Shown here: one piece after another, positions 44,736-53,323 of the stretch | Position numbering within the stretch: position 1 is the first letter of the stretch | Layout: each line of letters starts with the position of its first letter | Virus record (IMG/VR): IMGVR_UViG_3300042860_000924 | Coordinates: 1 to 55,595 of that record | Direction: 5' to 3' (one strand) | DNA length: 55,595 bases | From: a virus | Notes under the pieces: generated by a model | What the model was told of the DNA's origin: nothing | What the model saw: the letters and a program-made list of their open reading frames with translations, nothing else | Database searches by the model: none | Translations under genes and position numbers: made by a program

Positions 44736-45142
44736 TAGTCTTCTGTAATTGATAATGCAGCAATAGCAAATTGTGGTTGAATACCGCTAGATACGCTTCT
44801 TGATGCTGTTAATGCTCCACTTATTACTAATTGACCTGCTCCTGATGCTGTAGTTACTAAACCTACGTGAGTAATTGTTTCAGTACCAGAAGTACATTCT
44901 GGGAATTGTAGCAATCCTGCATTTGTAAATGTAGAACCTGAATCAGTCCATCCAGATGATTTGGTTATAGCTACCCTAGCATAAGAACCATAGGCACACT
45001 CATTTGTAATAGCTGTACCTGCTTCTCCAGGATCAGCAGTATATAAAGCAAGATATATTGTAGCACCAGCTCTCCATGAAGGATCTGTACCTTGGAGCAT
45101 AGCTTTTAATATATCGTTTTCTGTTGTATTTGACTTACTCAT
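44735..45142 (-). CDS. Phage surface/decoration-type protein
   Basis: A 135-residue protein with the phrase ALYTADPGEAGTAITNECAYG then SYARVAITKSSGW, which recurs in many tailed-phage small surface proteins annotated as fibre-like or decoration proteins. The rest is beta-rich with a Ser/Thr/Gly C-terminus. It overlaps the preceding gene by 4 nt and is TAATG-coupled to the zinc-knuckle mini-gene. Likely virion surface; exact site unknown. Confidence 0.68.
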   Translation of the reverse strand: MSKSNTTENDILKAMLQGTDPSWRAGATIYLALYTADPGEAGTAITNECAYGSYARVAITKSSGWTDSGSTFTNAGLLQFPECTSGTETITHVGLVTTASGAGQLVISGALTASRSVSSGIQPQFAIAALSITED

Positions 45143-45519
45143 TTTAAAATATTTATTTTAATTAAATCTCCAGATGAATTATACTGAAAAGTTTTTTTAT
45201 AGGTAATCTTACCTTTATAGTCTATCTCAGATATATTAGAATTAGCATCATATGTAAAGTATGCTGAATGTGAATATTTACCACCAGTATAGTAAGCTAT
45301 CATAGTTATGTCACCAGTAGTAGAATAGAACAATTGTTTATTATAATTACCAAGATCTGAGTCTTGAGTATTATCAATTAGTTCACTACCATTACCTGTA
45401 GATTCTAAACGTAATCTACCATTAGCTAATCCTATATAAGATTGACCATTTAAATCATAATAGATCTTACCATAAGTTGCGGTCTTACCCGCATTTATTT
45501 TACGTATATTATCTGCCAT
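45139..45519 (-). CDS. Small beta protein with RHS-like strands
   Basis: A 126-residue protein with repeating Tyr/Asp/Gly strands (LFYSTTGDITMIAYYTGGKY, FTYDANSNISEIDYKGKITY, FQYNSSGDLIKINI) like the YD-type repeats of fibrous proteins. It overlaps both neighbours by 4-11 nt. Placement among head-surface genes suggests a fibre base or virion protein. Not a recognised family. Confidence 0.55.
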   Translation of the reverse strand: MADNIRKINAGKTATYGKIYYDLNGQSYIGLANGRLRLESTGNGSELIDNTQDSDLGNYNKQLFYSTTGDITMIAYYTGGKYSHSAYFTYDANSNISEIDYKGKITYKKTFQYNSSGDLIKINILK

Positions 45520-45808
45520 AATTCATACTAAGCTCAGATAAACAATATTGAGCTTTTAAAGTTATTTTATTAACTATTAACCTTTTTAAGGTATTTATTT
45601 GATGTTCAGAATATTGAGTCGCAGGGCCGAAATCTAGGGAAGGAAGAAGAAGATTGGTAGCCTCTATTGAGGTTTCCCATAGAAAATCATCTAAAGATTC
45701 ATACGTTCCTAAAAACGAGGTATTAATAATAGTATAAGCACTCTCAATCCAATGAGAGTTCTTCATATCACCAACTAATAAACCTAGTACTTCGACCCTA
45801 CTACTCAT
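45509..45808 (-). CDS. Small connector-like protein
   Basis: A 99-residue helical protein ending HQINTLKRLIVNKITLKAQY, a helix similar to the C-terminus of the ring protein at 23971-24663. Its close packing with neighbours and location after the portal suggest a head-tail connector or head-completion role. Function not shown by motif. Confidence 0.52.
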   Translation of the reverse strand: MSSRVEVLGLLVGDMKNSHWIESAYTIINTSFLGTYESLDDFLWETSIEATNLLLPSLDFGPATQYSEHQINTLKRLIVNKITLKAQYCLSELSMNYGR

Positions 45809-45814
45809 AATAAA

Positions 45815-46066
45815 TTAATCAAAGTCTTCTACTTTTTCATTAACAAGAAGAGCTAGTCCTCTAGCGAAATCAAGGCTAACATTTTCAACCATTGAGTTGA
45901 AAGCGTTATCAATAATAGCTTGAATACCAATATCAAATACAGTCTCTTCAAGACCTTCTACAGACACATCCGTAGATTTGATAAAGTTGTTGGTAATGTA
46001 AAAATTACCAGAGATAGTTACAAGAATGTAACCATCATTGTAAAGATAAAGTTTTGTTGAATTCAT
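45815..46066 (-). CDS. Small unassigned head-region protein
   Basis: An 83-residue acidic protein with a beta N-terminus (MNSTKLYLYNDGYILVTISG) and helical acidic end. It starts one base after the preceding stop. No family recognised. Its place in the unbroken portal-to-capsid gene string argues that it is real. Confidence 0.5.
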   Translation of the reverse strand: MNSTKLYLYNDGYILVTISGNFYITNNFIKSTDVSVEGLEETVFDIGIQAIIDNAFNSMVENVSLDFARGLALLVNEKVEDFD

Positions 46067-46067
46067 T

Positions 46068-46451
46068 TTATTGTTTAAGTTTTGTATATATCAAATAAAA
46101 GTTACCATTTATGTTTTCTCTTGAAGCAAATGGTAAATAGTAGTTAGTTAAATCTATTTTATAATGAGAAGTATCTAAATAAGATTCTAACTTATTTTCT
46201 ACCGCACCTGCATATCCTATTTTAGCTACAACTGTTGCTTTACTATATTGGTTTATCCCCATAGCTACATTATTATCTATATTGATCTCATATTTACCAG
46301 GACCATTATATATAGAAGAAAATTCTGGAGCTGCCTTAAAGTCATTATAGATAAGTTTAATAAAAACAGGCTCAATTGCATCAAACTGTTCAAAGTATGC
46401 TACAAACATATAATATGGTCGTAGTTTATTTTCATTAAATATCTTACTCAT
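46068..46451 (-). CDS. Unassigned head-region protein
   Basis: A 127-residue mixed alpha/beta protein (MSKIFNENKLRPYYMFVAYF) that overlaps the previous gene by 8 nt. The beta-rich middle and YKIDLTNYYLPFASRENING suggest a small virion component. No motif recognised; position suggests a head or connector accessory. Confidence 0.52.
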   Translation of the reverse strand: MSKIFNENKLRPYYMFVAYFEQFDAIEPVFIKLIYNDFKAAPEFSSIYNGPGKYEINIDNNVAMGINQYSKATVVAKIGYAGAVENKLESYLDTSHYKIDLTNYYLPFASRENINGNFYLIYTKLKQ

Positions 46452-46869
46452 AAAATTCTCTTATAACAACTAATATTTCACCTAAAACATCTGTAGTAGA
46501 AGAAAGTGTTATATCAAAAACATTGATATTTAAATTACTTTTTGTATCATTTGTAAAAGAGGCTGTAATAACTATATTACTAGTAGTACTATGTATAATA
46601 CTAACATCTTGTATAACATTTGTTGGGTTCTTAAAAAAACCAACATCAAAAGTAATACCATAACTACCAGTACCATCTGAAACTTGAGTTATAAAAGTAT
46701 CCCCAAACTCATTAATATTGTTAACATATTCCCAAGTTAATGTACTAGCTGGTTTTATTAGTTTTATATAAGCATGTCTAAAAGGACGTATCCTTCTAGA
46801 TATACGTTTAATTTCTTCTGGCTTTCCTATAACACTGAATCCAGAACTATTATTTACAGTTGCTCCCAT
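46444..46869 (-). CDS. Unassigned beta-rich protein after the portal gene
   Basis: A 141-residue protein with a basic KRISRRIRPFRHAYIKLIKP segment near the N-terminus, then beta strands (NIVITASFTNDTKSNLNINV). Its ATG overlaps the portal stop (TAATG), so it is likely made in step with portal. Placement suggests a portal- or head-associated structural protein. Confidence 0.55.
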   Translation of the reverse strand: MGATVNNSSGFSVIGKPEEIKRISRRIRPFRHAYIKLIKPASTLTWEYVNNINEFGDTFITQVSDGTGSYGITFDVGFFKNPTNVIQDVSIIHSTTSNIVITASFTNDTKSNLNINVFDITLSSTTDVLGEILVVIREFYE

Positions 46870-49352
46870 TATTTTTTACTACTTGGTTTAGGTCTATTTT
46901 TTGCTTGTATACGTGCTATCTGAAGATCATTCTTCATATTCTCACGTTCTACTTTTAATTTCTCTTTCTCTAAATTCTCCTTAGATTTAACTTCTCTTTC
47001 TTTAGCAGCTATCTCACGATCCTTTAAAGCTATTTCTCTATTCTTTATTTCTTTCTCAAGACGTAACTTCATACGCTCGTTCATATCTTTAGAAGCTGCC
47101 TCTTGTTGTTTCAAAGCAAGCTCACCAATCTGCATAGGATCTGGTATACCATTATCATCTTGATCCATGTCTTCCTGTCCTATATAAGACTGTATTTGAG
47201 CTACAGCTATCTTAGTATCATTATTACTATCAGCAATATACTTCTGCATCTCAAGCTTCATCATTTCCATTTGTTCTTGTTTAGCTAAAGCTTCTTGCTG
47301 CATTTGTTGCTGCATCTGTAACTGTTCTTGTTCTCTCTGTTGTCTCTCTTGTTCTATTTGCTTAGTCTTAGCTTTTAAGTCAGCAATAGACTCACTATTA
47401 TAAACATCAACAATTTGTGAGAAATCAATCTTATCAGACTGCAGAGCAAATCTTAAGTTATCTTTAAATGCTTGTAATGCCTCATAATCAGAAGCCATAT
47501 CTGTAACAAATACAGCATGATCTATATTTAGAGCATCACCATCTATCTTGAATAGAACATCAGCTAAATCATCAGTAATGTACTGCATTACCTTGTTATT
47601 ACCATCTTGTAAAGCTAACTTAGCTACTTCAAGTAATGCTTCACATACACGTACTTTAGTAAAGTTATGTACTCTGAACCATTCTTCAGTAATGTGTGAA
47701 GATTGTACTACTGCTCTCTCAGTGTTACCAACAAGTTCTGATGCTGATATAGCACCCTTACGTTGTCTAGTTACACCAGATGTAGTTTCTATCTTCTGTT
47801 CTATATAATCAAGTAATTGTAAATTATACTGTATACTATTACCAAGCTCCATATCTAGGGACTTAGTTTGTGTAGACATATTTACATCACCATATCTTTC
47901 AGCCTTCTTACCTTCGTTATAAGTATTAACGAAAGCTACCTTCATCTGCTTAATATAGTAGAACCATTTCTCTGGTTCCCAGCCTGGAGGTATAAGGGTT
48001 GTATCAATAGTAGCTATTTTACCTGGGTTAGTAGCTATAAGTAACTCTGTGTTATACCATATAATCATGTATAGATAAACCCAAGGAACTACCCTATCCA
48101 TTAAAGACACTGACTGTGAATTTAATGCATTATAGATAGTACCAACATAACCACTTCTACAAGCAGTAGGGTTCTCTAATGTTCTATACTGTATCGCGCA
48201 AGGTCTTACATTCAAGTAAATACCTTTAGTCTCATCACCAAGTCTAGTACCTTCCCAATATTCTGTTATCCAGAATTTCTCTAATGTTTGTGTAGGATCT
48301 GTTTCATCTATAACGAAATCCTCATCAACTAAATCTCTTACAAGTTCACCAGTTTCAGGGTTAATATAATTCCAGAAACCCATTTCTCTAAAAGACTTCC
48401 AACGAACACGATGAACAGGAATACCTTTCATGTTTTCTCTAGAAGTTAACTGGAAGATAGACTCAACCTCAGGTATAGCAAATGCCGTAGTCATAGCGTA
48501 CGGATTCATTGTATACTCTGGGAAGTGTTTCTCCATGTAATCAATCTGTTTAGGAGAAAGGTACTCATAAAAATTATCTATAATCTGAGCTAACGTGAGG
48601 TATTCAACCTCATGTATCATATCAGCATAGTCTAATTGATCTGTATTAGGAGGTAATACAAAAGATGTATGTAAAGGATTAACCCTAGTAACTCTAGGAC
48701 CATCTCCTACCATATCTACTCTGTAAATTTCCTCACCAGCTACTAGAGCATCCTTCCAACCTGTCTGGAAAATATCTTGTAAGTTTAATTTCTTTCTATA
48801 ATAAGTGAGTAGTTTCTCCATAACACTCTCTCTCATATCTTTAGGAGAGTAATTAAGGTACTTCATAACCATCTCATCTGATGGTTCTTCACTTTCAGGG
48901 TCTAAACCCAACTTAGCTTTCAATGTTTGATCCAATAATTGGATAATCATCTCCTGCTTTTGCTTTTGTTTGGAGTGTAATACTCCCTCATTAATACCTC
49001 TAACTATTGGATTAAATCTCCTTTTAGCTTCTTCCCCAAATAATAGCATAAATGTTGGTGAAATAACATCATATGGTTGTAGTGAGGCAGGTAATTGGAA
49101 TTCATTTAATCTTTCTTTACTTAAGTTAAATGGATTTAATGTATATTCAAAATCTGCACGGTTAATCTTATTATTCAGCAGATTATAATTTCTTCTCTTT
49201 TGTTGTACTGGGCTTCTTCTTCGGTCTTGGATGTTTCTACAGTGTCTTATGACACTATTAACACACAACTGTCCCCAAGCTTTATCTTTTCTAGCTCGTG
49301 GTAGCTTTTGTCGGGGCCAACCTCTTGATAAGAATTCGTTGTTATCTTCCAT
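46869..49352 (-). CDS. Portal protein
   Basis: An 827-residue crAss-like portal forming the dodecameric DNA gate at one capsid vertex. The N-terminus is basic (RGWPRQKLPRARKDKAWG), the core has LDPESEEPSDEMVMKYLN and VEYLTLAQIIDNFYEYL helices. The last ~180 residues are a long charged coiled coil (Gln/Glu/Lys repeats such as QERQQREQEQLQMQQQMQQE). It directly follows the large terminase gene, after a 72-nt gap, in the usual packaging order. The coiled-coil tail is an unusually long C-terminus that may contact neck proteins (inference). Confidence 0.9.
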   Translation of the reverse strand: MEDNNEFLSRGWPRQKLPRARKDKAWGQLCVNSVIRHCRNIQDRRRSPVQQKRRNYNLLNNKINRADFEYTLNPFNLSKERLNEFQLPASLQPYDVISPTFMLLFGEEAKRRFNPIVRGINEGVLHSKQKQKQEMIIQLLDQTLKAKLGLDPESEEPSDEMVMKYLNYSPKDMRESVMEKLLTYYRKKLNLQDIFQTGWKDALVAGEEIYRVDMVGDGPRVTRVNPLHTSFVLPPNTDQLDYADMIHEVEYLTLAQIIDNFYEYLSPKQIDYMEKHFPEYTMNPYAMTTAFAIPEVESIFQLTSRENMKGIPVHRVRWKSFREMGFWNYINPETGELVRDLVDEDFVIDETDPTQTLEKFWITEYWEGTRLGDETKGIYLNVRPCAIQYRTLENPTACRSGYVGTIYNALNSQSVSLMDRVVPWVYLYMIIWYNTELLIATNPGKIATIDTTLIPPGWEPEKWFYYIKQMKVAFVNTYNEGKKAERYGDVNMSTQTKSLDMELGNSIQYNLQLLDYIEQKIETTSGVTRQRKGAISASELVGNTERAVVQSSHITEEWFRVHNFTKVRVCEALLEVAKLALQDGNNKVMQYITDDLADVLFKIDGDALNIDHAVFVTDMASDYEALQAFKDNLRFALQSDKIDFSQIVDVYNSESIADLKAKTKQIEQERQQREQEQLQMQQQMQQEALAKQEQMEMMKLEMQKYIADSNNDTKIAVAQIQSYIGQEDMDQDDNGIPDPMQIGELALKQQEAASKDMNERMKLRLEKEIKNREIALKDREIAAKEREVKSKENLEKEKLKVERENMKNDLQIARIQAKNRPKPSSKK

Positions 49353-49424
49353 AAATTTAGGATAATCTACAAAATTATTACATTAATTAGTTGTTTTGCG
49401 TAAAATTTGCGAAAGTTACACACA

Positions 49425-51452
49425 CTATATAGCACTATAGTCGAAAAAGGGTCCTCTTGGTTTAGGAGTGTACCTTATATTCTGATTATCACCACTTTTC
49501 TTGTTAAAAAAGTCATGTCTAAAGAAGGCATCATAACCCTCATCTTCAGTTTCCTCTAGTAATGCTTTAATTTTCTTTTTATCTGCAGCATAATACAGGC
49601 ACATCATTAATGACATAACCCTATCGAAGTTCTTTTTAGGGTCTGGATCATAATGTATAAGCTCTTTTAGCAGAGGTATACTCCTGATAGTGTATAGATT
49701 AGATATTCCCTCTTCAGTAGAAGGACCAATTAACCACATCTTTATTAACTCTTCCCCGTACTCCTTCAACTGTGGCGCCATATGCATCCCCTTCTTCCTA
49801 GAAACAGTACTACTCTTAATGATATCATCTACAAATTTAGGCTTATCAGCTAACAAATGTACACAACCTTGGAATTGGAAGTAGTCAAATAATCCAACTA
49901 TCTGATTCTCATACAATGCCTTAGCATTATAGAGCATTATTAACTTCCTACATATCTCGTAGAAGTCACGGGCAGTTGAAGGACGTCCTGTATACTCCGC
50001 AACTATCCGTTGGGTTAGGGTATCAAATATAAATATAGAACCCAGTGAACTAGAGTTCTCAGCCTGATCTTGTTGGTATGGGTCAATACCAGCAATATAC
50101 CTACCGTACATTACTTGACCATCTGCAGCCTCTTTAGGTAACTCAAAAAGAACTACAGCTCCAGTTAAATCCTCATTAGACTGTTTATACGGGAATTGTT
50201 TAATTGGGAATAGGTCTTGATTAATCTTCCACTTAACAGTACCGTCAGTGTCAGATAATAGATCTACAACATAGTCAGCATCTTGTATATCAGGGTGTGT
50301 CTCAAGGAAAGATAATCTCTCCATAAGATCTGCTACAGGGAATATATTACCTGTTGTTCTTAAGAATGCCTCTTGTGGGGTCCTAGGATGCTGTGTAATG
50401 AACGTTTGATATGCACGCTTGTTACCAGACTTCCTAACCAAATCACGCTGTAAATCAAGCTCAGATAAAGCCTTAACCCTATCAGAGTTACCATCATCAT
50501 CTACGTGAGGTAACTTATACCAAGCATCATCTACAAACCAACCACACTCACCTACAGCATTTTCATCCCATATATTCTCATAGGATCTTAAACCATAAGC
50601 CTCAGGACTATAAAACATAGAAGCAAAGTCTTGTGTACCACCTTCCATATCACCACCAGTACCGTATATAATTGGTATACCAATCATGACATCACCATCA
50701 GAGAACAAAGGTTTAGAAAGCATATAAGCCTCAATTAAACCAGGCCACTTACCAGCTTCCTCAAATAACATGACAGAAGATGATTTACCAATGGATTTAA
50801 ATGGGTTATCTTTAAAGCTCATGGTCATAATCTCTGATTTGTACCCATGCTCTACCTCAATACCCTTCTCATTCTTTTCTTTAAATCCAGCTTTAATATG
50901 TACTCTGGTATCTATAAGTTTACGCTTAGCCCAATCTGTATGCTTATTTAAGAAGTTAATCATATCCAAAGCCATGTTCATAGTACTTTGGGAGTAATCA
51001 CTCATAAACGCAGATATGATACTAAAGCTATCTCTATACCAGTTATATTCATAAACTAAGTTAAAGGCTCCTTTATACGAGAACCCTTTACGTCTGGACT
51101 TAGCTACAATCATACCTTCCCTACTATTCTTAGCTTTCTCTAGCTCATGATAGTAGTAGTAATCCATATCAAGAAAGCGAGGGAAAGACTCATACTTTCG
51201 TTGTCTTTTACCCTCGCCTACTGTAACCTTTATCCTACCAAAATTTAGATACGCGTAATGTTCACCAGTAACTCTAACACCAGCAACTGTATAACCTTCT
51301 TTACATCTACGATCTTGCTCATCCCAATATTCCTGATATTCATAAGTACCTGGAGGAGCAAACGTATAACAGTTAAACTTCATGAAGTGCGTAGCAGCTT
51401 CACAAAACAATTGTGTGTTAACAAACTTTAAACTCGTATCTACTTTATTCAT
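49425..51452 (-). CDS. Large terminase subunit (packaging ATPase/nuclease)
   Basis: A 675-residue terminase. The N-terminal ATPase has a divergent Walker A AKSRRKGFS (117-125) in place of GxxGxGK[ST], and Walker B SVMLFEEAG (226-234) with the catalytic Glu. The C-terminal RNase H-like nuclease shows acidic residues in IAGIDPYQQD (D457), YENQ (E515) and FDRVMSLMM (D610). It cuts concatemers and drives DNA through the portal. The start overlaps the stop of a 47-residue mini-gene by one base, fixing the start codon. Confidence 0.95.
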   Translation of the reverse strand: MNKVDTSLKFVNTQLFCEAATHFMKFNCYTFAPPGTYEYQEYWDEQDRRCKEGYTVAGVRVTGEHYAYLNFGRIKVTVGEGKRQRKYESFPRFLDMDYYYYHELEKAKNSREGMIVAKSRRKGFSYKGAFNLVYEYNWYRDSFSIISAFMSDYSQSTMNMALDMINFLNKHTDWAKRKLIDTRVHIKAGFKEKNEKGIEVEHGYKSEIMTMSFKDNPFKSIGKSSSVMLFEEAGKWPGLIEAYMLSKPLFSDGDVMIGIPIIYGTGGDMEGGTQDFASMFYSPEAYGLRSYENIWDENAVGECGWFVDDAWYKLPHVDDDGNSDRVKALSELDLQRDLVRKSGNKRAYQTFITQHPRTPQEAFLRTTGNIFPVADLMERLSFLETHPDIQDADYVVDLLSDTDGTVKWKINQDLFPIKQFPYKQSNEDLTGAVVLFELPKEAADGQVMYGRYIAGIDPYQQDQAENSSSLGSIFIFDTLTQRIVAEYTGRPSTARDFYEICRKLIMLYNAKALYENQIVGLFDYFQFQGCVHLLADKPKFVDDIIKSSTVSRKKGMHMAPQLKEYGEELIKMWLIGPSTEEGISNLYTIRSIPLLKELIHYDPDPKKNFDRVMSLMMCLYYAADKKKIKALLEETEDEGYDAFFRHDFFNKKSGDNQNIRYTPKPRGPFFDYSAI

Positions 51453-51595
51453 TACAATAATTTAATTATTTTATAAGGGATACCAAGCAATAGCCTATTA
51501 ACTATCTTTAGTATCTCCATAGTCTGAGCAATATTTACTTGCTCTTTCAAACCCTCATTCTGTGTTACTAGTTTCGCAAATTCTGTTATCTTCAT
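51452..51595 (-). CDS. 47-residue mini-protein coupled to terminase
   Basis: Reads MKITEFAKLVTQNEGLKEQV, then a helix NIAQTMEILKIVNRLLLGIP and a basic end. The TAA stop overlaps the terminase ATG exactly, and the ATG lies two bases after the previous mini-gene stop. That spacing supports expression. An amphipathic helix could bind terminase or membrane; function unknown. Confidence 0.65.
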   Translation of the reverse strand: MKITEFAKLVTQNEGLKEQVNIAQTMEILKIVNRLLLGIPYKIIKLL

Positions 51596-51597
51596 TA

Positions 51598-51699
51598 CTA
51601 TAAATCTGGGTGTCCTTTATGAATTTCGTATAATTTTAATACCTTAAAGTATGTAATTACTGATACAACCCAAGCTAATACTGAGAATAAAAAGCTCAT
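51598..51699 (-). CDS. 33-residue single-helix membrane mini-protein
   Basis: MSFLFSVLAWVVSVITYFKV followed by LKLYEIHKGHPDL: one N-terminal transmembrane helix and a short basic tail. The ATG overlaps the upstream stop (TAATG), and the TAG is followed two bases later by the next ATG. Probably real because of the two tight junctions; role unknown. Confidence 0.6.
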   Translation of the reverse strand: MSFLFSVLAWVVSVITYFKVLKLYEIHKGHPDL

Positions 51700-52106
51700 T
51701 ATTTTAAGTATTTTAATTTGTAAATTGTTGAATACATTAATGCTTCAACTTCATCGATTTGATTTTGTATATAAGAATCTTGTGGTAATGATCTTCTAAT
51801 AGTTTGTACCTTAGTAACAAACTCATTAAACATAGTAACACAATCTCCACCATAACAATCACACGTAGGCATTGGAATATTTAGTAACCCATACTTACCT
51901 TGAGCTGATTCCGCTAAAGCGTCTACAAGATCTACTATACCACTATAATAATCATCTAGAGCCTTATGCTCAGCAAAACTAGTAGTCTTTAAATGTGCTG
52001 CATGTGCAGCATCTCTAGTACTAAATAACATGGAGATAAACTCTCCTAGAGCCCCAGACTCTTTATTCTTATTTGCTTTATTAAGCAACTTATCAACAAC
52101 CGCCAT
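51699..52106 (-). CDS. Helical ferritin/Dps-like phage protein (DUF5856-like)
   Basis: A 135-residue, all-helical protein with ARDAAHAAHLKTTSFAEHKA-type text (seen: DAAHAAHLKTTSFAEHKALD) followed by DYYSGIVDLVDALAESAQGK. His, Glu and Asp positions recall Dps/ferritin-like four-helix proteins, and this style is known among phages as DUF5856. A CDCYGGDC cluster in the middle adds Cys. Possible roles are DNA protection or virion assembly; metal binding is not proven. It is coupled to the mini-genes before terminase. Confidence 0.6.
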   Translation of the reverse strand: MAVVDKLLNKANKNKESGALGEFISMLFSTRDAAHAAHLKTTSFAEHKALDDYYSGIVDLVDALAESAQGKYGLLNIPMPTCDCYGGDCVTMFNEFVTKVQTIRRSLPQDSYIQNQIDEVEALMYSTIYKLKYLK

Positions 52107-52308
52107 TTCCTAATTTATCTATTCTGAATAACCCTTTTGGTTCAGGTTTTTCTACTTTAATTGTAGGCCACTCGACTCCCTGAAAATTATCTTGTTTAGC
52201 TGGGCCTTCGTAGCCTAACAAGTTAAGGGCTTGATTAATTGTAATAGTACCTTTACGGTAGAGGTCAAGAATTACTTGCACCTCATCTCTATCTGTTGGT
52301 TTATTCAT
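52093..52308 (-). CDS. Small unassigned protein in the packaging block
   Basis: A 71-residue protein (VQVILDLYRKGTITINQALN then LLGYEGPAKQ) with one helix-turn segment and a Lys/Pro-rich end. It overlaps both neighbours by 1-14 nt. The N-terminal part resembles short phage motifs with (L)YRKG.I...A...L; no named family. Confidence 0.55.
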   Translation of the reverse strand: MNKPTDRDEVQVILDLYRKGTITINQALNLLGYEGPAKQDNFQGVEWPTIKVEKPEPKGLFRIDKLGNGGC

Positions 52309-52814
52309 TATCTTTCTCTTGCGAGTACATTACCGCCACCACGTACTCTGTTTTGATTTGTTTCTTCCTTCTTAACTCTCTCCTCTAACTTATCTAGTGA
52401 CTCTATAATTTTACCTAGCTTCTCTAAGTTAGATGTGTAGTTGCGGTGCTCAGGATCTTGGGTACGAAAGAATTCTGATAGTTTCTCCGCAGCAAACTTA
52501 GCTGACATTAACAGTCGTAGTGTTGGAGTCTGTTGTAGTTCCTCATACTTCTTAATAGCTGCATTAACTTTATCATCCCTTACCCAAGATTCATCACGTA
52601 TGAAATCAGATTTTATTTTGTCTTCTCGTTCTCCTGGTGGGTATGCTGTATACGGAGACTTATAATCGGCCATGAAATATACATAAGCAATCTCTTTGTA
52701 GGCCTTACCCTTTTCCTTAGACTTATCTCTATCCCAGATTTCTTTAAATTCTGGAATCGAAATAACTTCTGGAGATATCTTAACAACATTATTTTCTAAT
52801 TGGAATATACTCAT
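52308..52814 (-). CDS. Conserved packaging-region protein, small-terminase candidate
   Basis: A 168-residue charged helical protein (EIWDRDKSKEKGKAYKEIAY, then YKSPYTAYPPGEREDKIKSD) with a C-terminal coiled coil. It lies before the large terminase, separated by short genes, and is TAATG-coupled to its neighbours. Size, charge and position would suit a small terminase or DNA-recognition subunit, but no DNA-binding motif is obvious. The role is a guess from position. Confidence 0.5.
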   Translation of the reverse strand: MSIFQLENNVVKISPEVISIPEFKEIWDRDKSKEKGKAYKEIAYVYFMADYKSPYTAYPPGEREDKIKSDFIRDESWVRDDKVNAAIKKYEELQQTPTLRLLMSAKFAAEKLSEFFRTQDPEHRNYTSNLEKLGKIIESLDKLEERVKKEETNQNRVRGGGNVLARER

Positions 52815-53323
52815 TAGTTAGGTTTTGATTTAGTGGACCAGTCCCCCATAATAGCTACATTAGTTTTAACATCTTCACCATTCTTAGCTAATAGACTTGC
52901 TGATTCTTTCTTAGCTTCCTCAGCTAATCTAAAGATATCATTATCTTCAGTTGTCTGATAGTCTGCATGCATTTTAGCATATTCAGCAGTTACTATATGA
53001 TCTATACGATAAGGATCTACAATTAGAAACTCCTCACCAAATAATGTTGTAATACCCCACTTACCACCAGGTTCTAACCCAGCGTAATCTCCAGGGAATA
53101 TATTAAGTACAGAAGCACCCACAGCTATTACTGGGAAGTATGGTTCAAATTCCATACGCTTCTCATCAGCTATTACAATACCACTATACTTCTTTCTAAG
53201 TACTCTTAGTAATACTTTATTACCTATTACTTTTATATGCTTACGCACAATATCATCACTTACTGTTGGTCTTTCGGACTTTAGTTGTGTTCCTTCCAGG
53301 TTTACCAATTTTTCTTTTCCCAT
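52814..53323 (-). CDS. GroES-like co-chaperonin domain protein
   Basis: A 169-residue protein whose residues ~35-112 follow the GroES plan: GNKVLLRVLRKKYSGIVIAD (edge strands and start of mobile loop), then a variable loop, VIAVGASVLNIFPGDYAGL (matching the VLAVG...VKVGD.V core), GKWGITTLFGEEFLIVDPYR (matching Y.G.....DNEEVLIMSESD) and IDHIV. This is a by-eye match. Like T4 gp31 it could adapt host GroEL to fold the capsid protein. The tail of ~55 residues is charged and unrelated. It overlaps the previous gene by 68 nt. Confidence 0.68.
   Translation of the reverse strand: MGKEKLVNLEGTQLKSERPTVSDDIVRKHIKVIGNKVLLRVLRKKYSGIVIADEKRMEFEPYFPVIAVGASVLNIFPGDYAGLEPGGKWGITTLFGEEFLIVDPYRIDHIVTAEYAKMHADYQTTEDNDIFRLAEEAKKESASLLAKNGEDVKTNVAIMGDWSTKSKPN

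Noticed and set aside
49353-49424. Promoter between terminase and portal (TAATTTTG at 49377-49370)
   Set aside because: A -7-like box exists, but no TTTG lies 19-21 nt upstream; too weak to call.
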